This document shows positions 25,019 to 34,397 of a DNA stretch of 53,594 bases, piece after piece. This stretch comes from Flavobacteriaceae bacterium (GTDB lineage: Bacteria; Bacteroidota; Bacteroidia; Flavobacteriales; Flavobacteriaceae). The stretch lies in NCBI GenBank assembly GCA_002729755.1, contig PBYT01000019.1, positions 51,849 to 105,442 on the forward strand, in the 5' to 3' direction. A model generated the notes under the pieces. It ran no database searches. It saw nothing but the letters and a program-made list of their open reading frames with translations, and was not told where the DNA came from. A program made the translations under genes and the position numbers. The stretch's first letter is position 1. Every line of letters begins with the position of its first letter.

Positions 25019-26686
25019 ATGGATTCTCAATTTTGGACATATCTTTTAGTTGGCATAACTTTTACTATATATATAGGAATAGCTATATGGTCTAGAGCTC
25101 AAAGCACAAAAGAGTTTTATATAGCGGGAGCTGGAATAAACCCTGTTATTAATGGAATGGCGACTGCTGCTGATTGGATGTCAGCTGCATCATTTCTTTC
25201 AATGGCAGGACTTATTTCTGTTTTAGGTTATGGAGGTTCTCAATATTTAATGGGGTGGACAGGTGGATATGTTCTTTTAGCATTATGTTTAGCCCCATAT
25301 TTAAGAAAATTTGGAAAATTTACTGTTCCAGATTTTATAGGAGAAAGGTACTACTCTAGTAATGCAAGGTTTATAGCATTAATTTGTGCAATCTTTATTT
25401 CATTTACATATGTAGTTGGTCAAATGAAAGGAGTTGGAGTTGCATTTTCAAGATTTCTTGAAATACCATTTGAGAATGGAGTTATTATTGGTATTGGTAT
25501 TGTATTCTTCTATGCTGTCCTTGGAGGTATGAAAGGAATAACTTACACTCAAGTAGCACAATATTGTGTTTTAATATTTGCTTTTACTGTTCCAGCAATT
25601 TATATTTCACTTCAAGCTACTGGTAACCCTATACCTCAAGTAGGATTTGGAAGTAAGACTATGGATGGAGTCTATTTACTAGAAAAGTTAAATCAATTAT
25701 CTGTTGATTTGGGATTTGAAAAATATACTGATATAAATAGGACAACATTGATAAATGTCTTTTTTATTACATCTGCCTTAATGTTTGGAACAGCAGGATT
25801 GCCCCATGTAATTGTTAGATTTTTTACTGTCCCTAAAGTTAGAGATGCTAGAATCTCCGCTGGTTGGGCGCTTTTATTTATTTCAATTTTATATACAACT
25901 GCACCTGCAGTTGCAGCTTTTGCAAAAGTTAATTTAATAAATACAGTTTCAAATGCTAGATATGCAGATGTTCCAGATTGGTTTAAAAACTGGGAAAATA
26001 CAGGCTTACTTCAATTTGATGATAAAAATCAAGATGGTGTAATTCAATATGTTGCAGATTCTCAAATTAATGAACTGACTGTTGATCCTGACATAATGGT
26101 TCTTGCAAATCCTGAAATTGCTAATCTTCCTGCATGGGTAGTTGGATTAATAGTTGCAGGTGGGTTAGCTGCTGCTCTTTCAACTGCAGCTGGACTATTA
26201 CTTGTAATCTCAACTTCAATATCTCATGATTTATTAAAGAAGAATCTTAATCCTAAAATCTCTGAAAAAGGGGAGCTTTGGGCTGCTAGAATTGCTATTG
26301 CTGTAGCAGTTGTTGCAGCAGGACTGGCAGGGCTTAACCCCCCTGGTTTTGTTGCAGAAGTTGTAGCTCTTGCTTTTGGATTAGCTGCATCTTCTTTCTT
26401 TCCAGCAATTATTCTTGGAATATTTGATAAAAGAATGAATAAAGAAGGAGCAATTTCTGGAATGATTGTGGGTATTTTGTTTACAGCAATTTATATTTTT
26501 TACTTTAAGCCACAATTAGGAGGTCCAGGAACTCCTGATAACTATTTGTTTGGTATTTCACCTGAAGGTATTGGTACTATTGGAATGTTTATTAATTTTA
26601 TTATAGCTATTATTGTATCTAGATTTACTAAACCAACTCCTGAAAGAATTAAACAGCTTGTAGAAAACATTAGATATCCAAAATAA
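25019..26686 (+). CDS. Sodium:solute symporter, acetate-permease-like (VC_2705 subfamily)
   Basis: A 555-residue SSSF transporter with about 13 membrane spans. The sequence FYIAGAGINPVINGMATAAD is the subfamily signature, and GMATAADWMSAASFLSMAG carries sodium-site residues. A loop near residue 340 reads DDKNQDGVIQY, an EF-hand-like Asp/Asn pattern that is, as I recall, common in this subfamily. The location right before acs and after a DUF4212 gene strongly suggests uptake of acetate or another short carboxylate. The name actP would overstate the evidence. Confidence 0.9.
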   Translation: MDSQFWTYLLVGITFTIYIGIAIWSRAQSTKEFYIAGAGINPVINGMATAADWMSAASFLSMAGLISVLGYGGSQYLMGWTGGYVLLALCLAPYLRKFGKFTVPDFIGERYYSSNARFIALICAIFISFTYVVGQMKGVGVAFSRFLEIPFENGVIIGIGIVFFYAVLGGMKGITYTQVAQYCVLIFAFTVPAIYISLQATGNPIPQVGFGSKTMDGVYLLEKLNQLSVDLGFEKYTDINRTTLINVFFITSALMFGTAGLPHVIVRFFTVPKVRDARISAGWALLFISILYTTAPAVAAFAKVNLINTVSNARYADVPDWFKNWENTGLLQFDDKNQDGVIQYVADSQINELTVDPDIMVLANPEIANLPAWVVGLIVAGGLAAALSTAAGLLLVISTSISHDLLKKNLNPKISEKGELWAARIAIAVAVVAAGLAGLNPPGFVAEVVALAFGLAASSFFPAIILGIFDKRMNKEGAISGMIVGILFTAIYIFYFKPQLGGPGTPDNYLFGISPEGIGTIGMFINFIIAIIVSRFTKPTPERIKQLVENIRYPK

Positions 26687-26688
26687 TT

Positions 26689-28581
26689 ATGCAAAGAATT
26701 AAATCTTTATCAGAATACTTTAATCAATATGAAAAAAGTCAAAGTGATCCAGAAGGATTTTGGGCTGAAATTGCTAAATCATTTAGTTGGATTGAACCAT
26801 GGAAAAAAGTTTTAGAATCTGATTTTGAAAAAGCAGATGTTAAATGGTTTATTGATGGTAAGCTTAATATTACAGAAAATATTTTCGAAAGAAACCTAAT
26901 TGAAAATAAAGATAAGACAGCAATTATATGGGAGCCTAATAATCCAGATGAAGACACAAAAAAAATGTCTTATCAAGAACTTTATGAGGAAACCTGTAAG
27001 TTTTCAAATGCTTTAAAAGATATCGGAATAAAAAAAGGGGATAGGATTATAATATATATGCCTATGGTTCCAGAGGCAACAATTGCAATGTTAGCTTGTG
27101 CAAGAGTTGGAGCAGTTCATTCTGTTGTTTTTGCAGGATTTTCATCTACTTCATTAGCTGATAGAATTGATGATTGTGAGTCAAAAATGGTAATAACTTC
27201 TGATGGAAATTTTAGAGGAAACAAAGTTATACCAGTTAAATCGGTTGTTGATGAGGCTCTTGAAAAATCTAACTCAATAGAAAAAGTAATTGTTCTGAAA
27301 AGAACTAATCAAGAAGTAAACTTTGTTTCAGGTAGAGATTTTTGGTGGCATGAATTAGTTAAAGATAAGTCATCAGAATGTAAAGCAGAAGTTATGGATT
27401 CAGAGGATATGTTGTTTGTCTTATATACTTCTGGATCAACTGGTAAGCCTAAAGGAGTTGTTCATACAACAGGGGGTTATATGGTATATTCTGCCTATAC
27501 TTTTTTAAATGTTTTCCAGTATGATAAAGATGATATATACTGGTGTACTGCAGATGTAGGATGGATTACAGGACACTCATATATAGTATACGGACCTCTT
27601 TTGTGCGGAGCTACAAGTTTAATGTTTGAAGGTGTTCCCACATATCCAAATGTTAGTAGATTTTGGGACATAGTAGATAAGCACAAAGTAAATCAATTTT
27701 ATACTGCACCAACTGCAATAAGAGCTCTTCAAGCCCATGGATTAGAACCTTTAGAGAATAATTCACTAGACTCATTAAAAGTAATTGGATCAGTTGGAGA
27801 ACCAATAAATGAAGAAGCTTGGCACTGGTATCATGATAATATAGGTAAAGGTAATTGCCCACTTGTAGATACTTGGTGGCAAACAGAAACTGGTGGAATA
27901 ATGATTTCCGCATTAGCGGGAATTACCCCTAATAAACCAGCCCATGCATCACTTCCACTCCCGGGTATAATCCCGGTCATAGTTGATGCTGAAGGAAATG
28001 AACTAAGTGGAAATAATGTTCAAGGAAATTTATTTATAAAATCACCTTGGCCTTCCATATTAAGAACTACTTATGGAGATCATGAAAGGTGTATTAATAC
28101 TTATTTCTCTAGTTATAAAGGAATGTATTTTACAGGTGATGGTGTTAAGAGGGACCATGATGGCTACCTCAGAATTCTAGGTAGAGTTGACGATGTAATG
28201 AATGTATCTGGACATAGAATGGGTACAGCTGAGGTTGAAAATGCAATTAATGAACATAGTGAAGTTATTGAATCTGCTGTGGTAGGTTATCCTCATGATA
28301 TAAAAGGAGAGGGGATATATGCTTTTGTTATTATAAATCCTGGATCTGAAAATGATAATATAAAAAATCAAATTACAGATGTTGTAAGAAATGTCATAGG
28401 TCCAATAGCAAAACCAGATAAAATCCAGATTGTAAGTGGACTACCGAAAACTAGATCTGGTAAAATTATGAGAAGGATTTTGAGAAAAGTTGCAAGTAAT
28501 GATTTGTCAAATATGGGAGATACATCAACCTTATTGAATCCTGATATTGTGGAAGAAATAATTCAAGGAGCAATCAATTAA
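26689..28581 (+). CDS. acs: Acetyl-coenzyme A synthetase
   Basis: Activates acetate to acetyl-CoA through acetyl-AMP. 630 residues, normal. Motifs: YTSGSTGKPKGVVHTTGGY (ATP loop), DTWWQTETGG (adenine pocket and acetate pocket Trp), VDDVMNVSGHRMGTAEVE (hinge) and RSGKIMRRILRK, whose Lys is the acetylation-controlled catalytic residue. It lies 2 bp after the symporter, so import and activation are one unit. It ends with an 8-nt overlap with murF on the other strand. Confidence 0.97.
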   Translation: MQRIKSLSEYFNQYEKSQSDPEGFWAEIAKSFSWIEPWKKVLESDFEKADVKWFIDGKLNITENIFERNLIENKDKTAIIWEPNNPDEDTKKMSYQELYEETCKFSNALKDIGIKKGDRIIIYMPMVPEATIAMLACARVGAVHSVVFAGFSSTSLADRIDDCESKMVITSDGNFRGNKVIPVKSVVDEALEKSNSIEKVIVLKRTNQEVNFVSGRDFWWHELVKDKSSECKAEVMDSEDMLFVLYTSGSTGKPKGVVHTTGGYMVYSAYTFLNVFQYDKDDIYWCTADVGWITGHSYIVYGPLLCGATSLMFEGVPTYPNVSRFWDIVDKHKVNQFYTAPTAIRALQAHGLEPLENNSLDSLKVIGSVGEPINEEAWHWYHDNIGKGNCPLVDTWWQTETGGIMISALAGITPNKPAHASLPLPGIIPVIVDAEGNELSGNNVQGNLFIKSPWPSILRTTYGDHERCINTYFSSYKGMYFTGDGVKRDHDGYLRILGRVDDVMNVSGHRMGTAEVENAINEHSEVIESAVVGYPHDIKGEGIYAFVIINPGSENDNIKNQITDVVRNVIGPIAKPDKIQIVSGLPKTRSGKIMRRILRKVASNDLSNMGDTSTLLNPDIVEEIIQGAIN

Positions 28582-29851
28582 TTAATTTTTCCAATCCTAT
28601 ACCTCTAGACCCTTTAATCAAAATACTTTTGTCTTTTATTTGAGTTAAATCCAATTCCTTAATTAGCTCTTCTATATCATTAAACTTTTTGAATCTTGAG
28701 TCAGAAGTATTCAGAGAAGAAAAGATTTCACCAATCAAATAGACAGATTCAAAATCCATTTTATCTAAATGGTTAATAATTTTCAGGTGCTCATCTTTAG
28801 AGAAACTCCCTAACTCAAGCATATCACCTAATATAATTATCTTATTGTTCGGGCTTTCTCTATTAAAATTATCTAGAGCAGCAATCATGCTTGAAGGATT
28901 TGCATTATATGCATCTAGATAAATTTTATTTCCATGGTATTCAAGTACTTCAGATCTATTCGCTTCTGTTTGGAACTTATTTAAACCATTCTGAATTTCA
29001 TCATTATCTAAATCCAAAATTTTTCCAATGCTAATTGCAGAAGCAATATTTGGAAAATTATAATCGCCATAAATTTTACAGCTAAATTCATAGTCATTAA
29101 TTAAAAGAACTAGCTTGTCATCTTCTTTCTTATATTTAAAAATAAAATCTGATGAATTATCCTTACCATATGATGTATATAAAGCACTTTTACATTCTTC
29201 TTTCTGAAGACTATCATCATTATTTAACAATATATGTCCATAGTTTTTTATTAAATACTTATAAAGTTCTGTTTTCCCTTTAATTACACCTTTTAAACTT
29301 CCAAACCCTTCCAAATGAGCACTTCCGAAGTTTGTTATTAGCCCAATATCAGGCATAGATATTTCACATAGATTTTGAATTTCTCCAATATGATTTGCAC
29401 CCATTTCTATAACAGCAACTTCAGTTTCAGGTTTTATATTTAGTAAAGTGAGAGGAACTCCAATATGATTATTTAAATTTCTATGAGTACATAATGTCTT
29501 ATATTTTTCAGAAAGAATACTGCAAATCAGCTTCTTAGTAGTTGTTTTACCATTACTTCCTGTTAAACCAATAACTTTTACATCAAACTTTGATCTATTG
29601 AATTTTGATAAATTTTGTAACTCTTTTAGGGAGTTTTCAACAAATATTATTCTCTCATTTTTATTTTTCAATTGAGGATCATCAACTATTGAAAATTTTG
29701 CGCCTTTATCTATTGCATCAAGTGCAAATCTATTCCCATCAAAATTTTCACCCTTTATTGAAAAAAATATTTCATCTTTTTCTATAGATCTTGAATCAAT
29801 GGACACACCATTAGAGGATTGAAAAAGTGAATATAAATTTTGAATGTCCAT
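28574..29851 (-). CDS. murF: UDP-N-acetylmuramoyl-tripeptide--D-alanyl-D-alanine ligase
   Basis: Adds the D-Ala-D-Ala made by Ddl to the UDP-MurNAc-tripeptide, finishing the cytoplasmic peptidoglycan precursor. 425 residues with the Mur ligase layout: an N-terminal substrate domain, the central ATPase domain with GLTGSNGKTTTKKLI, VIEMGANHIGEI and NLNNHIGVPLTLL, and a C-terminal domain (YLDAYNANPSSMIAAL, then IILGDMLELG). A single gene away from the division cluster. It overlaps acs tail to tail by 8 nt and is divergent from pdhA (76 bp). Confidence 0.97.
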   Translation of the reverse strand: MDIQNLYSLFQSSNGVSIDSRSIEKDEIFFSIKGENFDGNRFALDAIDKGAKFSIVDDPQLKNKNERIIFVENSLKELQNLSKFNRSKFDVKVIGLTGSNGKTTTKKLICSILSEKYKTLCTHRNLNNHIGVPLTLLNIKPETEVAVIEMGANHIGEIQNLCEISMPDIGLITNFGSAHLEGFGSLKGVIKGKTELYKYLIKNYGHILLNNDDSLQKEECKSALYTSYGKDNSSDFIFKYKKEDDKLVLLINDYEFSCKIYGDYNFPNIASAISIGKILDLDNDEIQNGLNKFQTEANRSEVLEYHGNKIYLDAYNANPSSMIAALDNFNRESPNNKIIILGDMLELGSFSKDEHLKIINHLDKMDFESVYLIGEIFSSLNTSDSRFKKFNDIEELIKELDLTQIKDKSILIKGSRGIGLEKLIN

Positions 29852-29927
29852 TCTAATTTTATTGCAATATACTAAAGAAATGAGTAATTTAGCATGGGCT
29901 CAAAATTACAGTTGTCAACTATAAAAC

Positions 29928-30929
29928 ATGAAGCAAATAACAGGTAAAACTTATATAAATTGGTATGAAGGGATGCTTCTTTGGAGGAAGTTTGAAGATA
30001 AACTTGCAGCTGCCTATATACAACAAAAAATAAGAGGTTTTCTCCATTTATACAATGGTCAAGAGGCTATCTTAGCTGGTTGTCTTCATGCTATAGAAAT
30101 TGGTAAAGATAGAATGATAAGTTCTTATAGAAGTCATGTTCATTCTATTGGACTAGGAGAGGACCCTAAATATGTAATGGCTGAACTTTATGGAAAAGCA
30201 ACTGGAACATCAGGTGGTTTAGGGGGTTCGATGCATATTTTTTCAAAAAAACATAATTTTTTTGGTGGACATGGAATAGTTGGAGGTCAGATTCCATTAG
30301 GAACTGGTATTTCCTTTGGAGATAAATATTTTAAAAGAGATAATGTTACTCTTTGTTTTATGGGAGAAGGAGCAGTTCGCCAAGGTTCATTTCATGAATC
30401 TATTAACTTGGCAGCATTATGGAAATTGCCAGTGATTTATATAATTGAAAATAATGGTTATGCTATGGGTACATCAGTATCTAGATCAACTACACAAATT
30501 GAACTTTGGAAGCATGGTGATTCATATGGTATTCATTCCCTATCTGTTGATGGAATGAATATCGTTAAAGTTGCTGAATCAATAGATAAATGTATTAGTC
30601 ATGCAAGAAAAGGAAATGGACCTTCTCTTGTTGAAGCAAAGACATATAGATATAGAGGGCATTCAATGTCCGATGCACAACAGTATAGAACAAAAGAAGA
30701 GGTTGAAGAGTATAGGAAAATTGATCCAATAAGTCAAGTTAAAAATACTATATTAAAAAATAAATACGCTACTGAAGCAAAGCTTAAAAAAATTGATGAT
30801 AAAGTAAAAAAGAAAATTAAAGAATGTGAAGAGTTTGCCGAGTCTTCTCCATTTCCTGATATATCTTTGTTATATGACTCTGTTTATGAACAAAAAGATT
30901 ATCCATTCATTAAGCATAAAATAGATTAG
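29928..30929 (+). CDS. pdhA: Pyruvate dehydrogenase E1 component, alpha subunit
   Basis: Thiamine-diphosphate subunit that decarboxylates pyruvate and begins acetyl transfer. 333 residues. GGSMHIFSKKHNFFGGHGIVG is the typical E1-alpha block, the cofactor motif runs from GEGAVRQG to ENNGYAMGTS (GDG-NN type with Glu as second residue), and YRYRGHSMSDAQQYR is the phosphorylation-loop region of eukaryotic homologues. The E1-beta gene is not nearby, as is common in flavobacteria. The E2 gene follows after 1 bp. Confidence 0.96.
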   Translation: MKQITGKTYINWYEGMLLWRKFEDKLAAAYIQQKIRGFLHLYNGQEAILAGCLHAIEIGKDRMISSYRSHVHSIGLGEDPKYVMAELYGKATGTSGGLGGSMHIFSKKHNFFGGHGIVGGQIPLGTGISFGDKYFKRDNVTLCFMGEGAVRQGSFHESINLAALWKLPVIYIIENNGYAMGTSVSRSTTQIELWKHGDSYGIHSLSVDGMNIVKVAESIDKCISHARKGNGPSLVEAKTYRYRGHSMSDAQQYRTKEEVEEYRKIDPISQVKNTILKNKYATEAKLKKIDDKVKKKIKECEEFAESSPFPDISLLYDSVYEQKDYPFIKHKID

Positions 30930-30930
30930 T

Positions 30931-32196
30931 ATGGCTGAAGTAATTAACATGCCAAGATTAAGTGATACCATGGAGGAAGGAACTCTTGCAAAATGGTTCA
31001 AGAAAGTAGGTGATTCAGTTAATGAAGGAGATATATTAGCTGAAATAGAAACAGATAAAGCTACTATGGAGTTTGAATCATTTCATGAAGGAGAACTTCT
31101 ATATATTGGTATTAAAGAGGGTGAAACAGCACCTGTAGATAGCATAATCGCAATTATTGGTAAGAAAGGAGAAAATATTTCAAGTTTGATAAATGTATCA
31201 GAATCTAAATCTAAGAAAGAGCCAGATCCAGTGAAAGAGCCAGAGCGAGTGAAAGAGCCAGAGCCAGTGAAAGTACCCGAAACATTAAACACACCTAATT
31301 TACAAAAAGAAGAAACTAAGAGTACAAATACTTTAAAGGACTCTGGTAACAAAGTCTTAATTTCCCCTTTAGCTAATAAACTTGCAATAGAGAGGGGTGT
31401 TGATCTTAGCCAAGTTAAAGGAACGGGTGATAATGGAAGAATTGTCAAAAGAGATATTGAAAATTATAAACCTGCAACTTTTGTAAACACAAATAATATG
31501 ATCATTGCTACAGAAGAATCATCATATGATCTTCCAAATAGCACAATGAGAAAATCAATTGCTAAGAGACTGTCAGAATCAAAATTCACGGCTCCTCATT
31601 ATTATTTAACCGTTGAATTTGAAATGGACAATATGATTTCTTTTAGAGAGCAATATATAAATACTCAAAATATAAAGATTTCTTATAATGATATTATAGC
31701 TAAAGCTGTAGCTCTCTCATTAGTCAAAAACCCTAAAGTTAATTCTAGATGGCATGATAACAAGATTGAAATAAGTGAGCATGTTCATCTTGGAGTTGCT
31801 GTTGCTGTTGAAGATGGATTAGTAGTTCCAGTTATTCAATTTGCAAGTTCAAAGGATATGTCTCAGATAAATACTGAAGTTAAAGACTTTGCGGAAAGAG
31901 CTAAAAATAAAAAATTAACCCCTGCTGAAATAGAAGGAAGCACCTTTACAATTTCTAATCTTGGTATGTTTGGAATTGAAAGTTTTACCTCTATAATAAA
32001 TCAACCAAACTCTGCTATTTTATCAATTGGATCAATTATTGAAAAACCAATTGTCAGAGATGGCGAGGTAGTAGTTGGAAATACAATGAAATTAACTTTG
32101 GCTTGTGATCATAGAGCAGTTGATGGTGCTACTGGATCATCGTTTCTTAAAACATTAAAAGAATATATTGAAAATCCTGTTTCTATTTTAATTTAG
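30931..32196 (+). CDS. pdhC: Dihydrolipoamide acetyltransferase, E2 of pyruvate dehydrogenase
   Basis: Core of the complex: carries the acetyl group on lipoate to CoA. One lipoyl domain (1-80, lipoyl Lys43 in ETDKATMEFES), a Lys-Glu-Pro-Val repeat linker (about 95-115), a peripheral-subunit-binding domain (ISPLANKLAIERGVDLSQVKGTGDNGRI), and the catalytic domain with the His/Asp motif DHRAVDGATG near the end. At 421 residues it has a single lipoyl domain; two are often seen in flavobacterial E2. Directly after pdhA; E3 is elsewhere. Confidence 0.95.
   Translation: MAEVINMPRLSDTMEEGTLAKWFKKVGDSVNEGDILAEIETDKATMEFESFHEGELLYIGIKEGETAPVDSIIAIIGKKGENISSLINVSESKSKKEPDPVKEPERVKEPEPVKVPETLNTPNLQKEETKSTNTLKDSGNKVLISPLANKLAIERGVDLSQVKGTGDNGRIVKRDIENYKPATFVNTNNMIIATEESSYDLPNSTMRKSIAKRLSESKFTAPHYYLTVEFEMDNMISFREQYINTQNIKISYNDIIAKAVALSLVKNPKVNSRWHDNKIEISEHVHLGVAVAVEDGLVVPVIQFASSKDMSQINTEVKDFAERAKNKKLTPAEIEGSTFTISNLGMFGIESFTSIINQPNSAILSIGSIIEKPIVRDGEVVVGNTMKLTLACDHRAVDGATGSSFLKTLKEYIENPVSILI
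31216..31269 (+). repeat. Three 18-nt tandem repeats in the E2 linker
   Basis: Units at 31216-31233, 31234-31251 and 31252-31269 differ by two or three bases and each encode Lys-Glu-Pro-acidic-(Pro/Arg)-Val. They make the flexible arm of the swinging lipoyl domain; repeat number may vary between strains. Confidence 0.85.
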
Positions 32197-32202
32197 GTTT
32201 TT

Positions 32203-32877
32203 ATGAAAACTATTTTGGTCTCAGGTTCAAGTTCTGGTATAGGTTTTGAAATTTGTTCTCAAGCCTCAGATTTAGGTCTAAATGTCATAGCTATTTCAAG
32301 AAATGTTGAACCTCTTAAAGGAATATTAAATCTAAAAGCATTTTCTGTAGATGTGACTAATCAAGAACAAATTGAAAAGTTTGTCAAAAAATTAATTTCA
32401 GAAAATATCAAAATAGATATCTTAATTAATAATGCCGGTTTTTTAGTTAAGGATAGATTTAGAAATACTACATACGAAATTTTTAAGGAGATTTATGATG
32501 TTAATGTTTTTGGATTAGCCACCCTCACAAGATCAGTTTTGCCTATTATTAATAGAGATGGACAGGTAATAAATATTACTAGTGTTGGAGGGTTAAATGC
32601 TAGTAAAAAGTTTCCTGGTTTATCAGCTTATGCTAGTAGTAAGGGGGCAGTAATTACATTAACTGAAGTCCTAGCTGAAGAATATAAATCTCGTCCTAGA
32701 TTTAATTGTCTGGCTCTTGGATCTGTACAAACGGAAATGCTAAAGAAAGCTTTTCCAGATTATGAAGCTAAAATTATGCCTGCTGAGATGGCTAAACAAA
32801 TCCTTGACTTTGCTTTAGATGAGTCCAGCTTAGTTAATGGAGAGATAATAAAATTAGATAAGGGAAATCTTGAATAA
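32203..32877 (+). CDS. SDR-family oxidoreductase
   Basis: A 224-residue short-chain dehydrogenase. The cofactor loop is VSGSSSGIGFEI, followed by SVDVTNQEQ, NNAGFLVKDRF, Ser in ITSVGG and YASSKGA with the catalytic Tyr and Lys. The C-terminus is short. Substrate unknown. It follows the E2 gene by 6 bp and is probably read through from pdhA. It is convergent with mlaF with a 13-bp gap, the widest tail-to-tail gap in the window. Confidence 0.88.
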   Translation: MKTILVSGSSSGIGFEICSQASDLGLNVIAISRNVEPLKGILNLKAFSVDVTNQEQIEKFVKKLISENIKIDILINNAGFLVKDRFRNTTYEIFKEIYDVNVFGLATLTRSVLPIINRDGQVINITSVGGLNASKKFPGLSAYASSKGAVITLTEVLAEEYKSRPRFNCLALGSVQTEMLKKAFPDYEAKIMPAEMAKQILDFALDESSLVNGEIIKLDKGNLE

Positions 32878-32890
32878 AAGAACAAGATAA

Positions 32891-33655
32891 TTATTTACCT
32901 TTTATTTGAATATCTCGGACCTTTTTAAATAATTCAGAGGAGTACACAAAATTATTTACAGACTCATTATCTGTATCAAATATTTCTTGTTTTGAACCTT
33001 CCCAAATTTTTCTTCCATTAACCAAGAAAATTATCTTTTCTCCAATCTCCATAACTGAATTCATATCATGAGTATTTATAACTGTTGTAATATTATATTC
33101 TTCCGTAATTTCCTTTATTAAGTTATCTATTATTATAGCAGTTTTTGGATCAAGACCGGAGTTTGGTTCATCACAAAAAAGATATTTGGGGTTTAGTACA
33201 ATTGCTCTTGCAATAGCAACTCTTTTTTTCATTCCTCCAGAAATTTCAGAAGGCAATTTATTATTAGCATCTTTTAAATATACTCTTTTTATTACCTCAT
33301 TTCCTCTGTAAATCATCTCATCATTTGATTTATTTGTAAACATCCTCAAGGGAAATATTATATTCTCAAGAACGGACATTGAATCAAAAAGAGCAGTTCC
33401 TTGGAAGACCATACCTATTTCTTTCCTTAGGTCAGAAAGATTTGAAAAACTCAAATCATCAAATGGCTTGTCATCAAAGAAAATTTTCCCTTGATCAATA
33501 TTTAATAAACCTACTAAACATTTCATTAGTACTGTCTTTCCTGAACCACTTTGTCCAATTATCAGGTTTGTTTTACCTTTTTCAAATTCTGTTGAAATAT
33601 TATCAACAACCTTTATTTGATCAAATGATTTCGAAATGTTTTCTATTTTAATCAT
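32891..33655 (-). CDS. mlaF: ABC transporter ATPase, MlaF-like
   Basis: ATPase subunit of an MCE-type phospholipid transporter of the inner membrane. Walker A IGQSGSGKTVLMK, signature EISGGMKKRVAIARAI (SGGMKKR is typical of MlaF rather than general ISGGQ), Walker B YLFCDEPNSGLDP and the H-loop NTHDMNS. I start at the ATG at 33655 (MIKIENISKSF, 254 residues), which overlaps the mlaE stop as TAATG; a longer frame adds 20 residues lying inside mlaE. No MlaD/MCE gene is adjacent; in Bacteroidota it may lie elsewhere. Confidence 0.93.
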   Translation of the reverse strand: MIKIENISKSFDQIKVVDNISTEFEKGKTNLIIGQSGSGKTVLMKCLVGLLNIDQGKIFFDDKPFDDLSFSNLSDLRKEIGMVFQGTALFDSMSVLENIIFPLRMFTNKSNDEMIYRGNEVIKRVYLKDANNKLPSEISGGMKKRVAIARAIVLNPKYLFCDEPNSGLDPKTAIIIDNLIKEITEEYNITTVINTHDMNSVMEIGEKIIFLVNGRKIWEGSKQEIFDTDNESVNNFVYSSELFKKVRDIQIKGK

Positions 33656-34392
33656 TATGCTAAGAGTAATTGAGTTACTATATAGTTGACAATTATTATA
33701 ACTACACTTGTCCAAACAAAAGAAAGAGTAGAAGCTTTACCTACGTCTAGTGCACCACCTTTCATATAATACCCATGATAGGATGGCACAGTAGCTAAAA
33801 TGAATGCAAAAAGTGTAGTTTTTACATAAGCATAAAATAGATGGTATACTCTAAAATCAAGCTGTATTCCTTGAATAAAATCATAGCTTGTAGAGAAACC
33901 TCCATATATGCTAACAATGTACCCTCCTATTATTCCTAGAAACATTGCAAAAGTGATAAGGAAAGGATATAGTAATAAAGCTACTATTTTTGGAAATATA
34001 AGGTAATTATGTGTGTTAATCCCCATTACCTCAAGAGCATCTATTTGTTCAGTAACTCTCATTGTTCCTATGCTAGATGTTATAAATGAACCAACTTTAC
34101 CTGCCATAATTATAGAAATAAATGTTGGAGCAAATTCTAGTATCACAGATTGTCTAGTTGCAAAACCTACTAGATTTCCAGGTAAAAGAGGGTTTTCAAT
34201 ATTAAGTGCTGTTTGAATAGCAACTACTCCTCCAACAAAAAATGATATAAATGCGACTATTCCAAAAGATCGAATTATTAAGTCATCAATATCTTTAAAG
34301 ATTAATGTTTTTAGAACATTCCACTTAGTGAATTTTCTAAATGTGTTTCTTATCATTAAGAAATATGATCCAATGTAAAAAAAAATTTTCAT
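33655..34392 (-). CDS. mlaE: MlaE-family ABC transporter permease
   Basis: A 245-residue membrane protein of the MlaE/YrbE family, with about five membrane spans. The conserved block GFATRQSVILEFAPTFISIIMAGKVG is followed by the region with EQIDALEVMGIN, which contacts the ATPase. Works with MlaF to move phospholipids or other lipids between inner and outer membranes. The translation stop overlaps the mlaF start. It follows the FabH-like gene by 5 bp, so lipid transport and fatty-acid initiation genes share an operon here. Confidence 0.93.
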   Translation of the reverse strand: MKIFFYIGSYFLMIRNTFRKFTKWNVLKTLIFKDIDDLIIRSFGIVAFISFFVGGVVAIQTALNIENPLLPGNLVGFATRQSVILEFAPTFISIIMAGKVGSFITSSIGTMRVTEQIDALEVMGINTHNYLIFPKIVALLLYPFLITFAMFLGIIGGYIVSIYGGFSTSYDFIQGIQLDFRVYHLFYAYVKTTLFAFILATVPSYHGYYMKGGALDVGKASTLSFVWTSVVIIIVNYIVTQLLLA

Positions 34393-34397
34393 TTATA

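Noticed and set aside
31083..31448. Minus-strand 121-codon frame with Gly-Ser-Phe repeats inside the E2 gene
   Set aside because: The repeats are the reverse complement of the 18-nt linker repeats; no independent support.
33656..33715. N-terminal extension of MlaF by 20 residues
   Set aside because: The extra residues lie inside mlaE and do not resemble ABC ATPase starts; the ATG at 33655 overlaps the mlaE stop in the usual coupled fashion.
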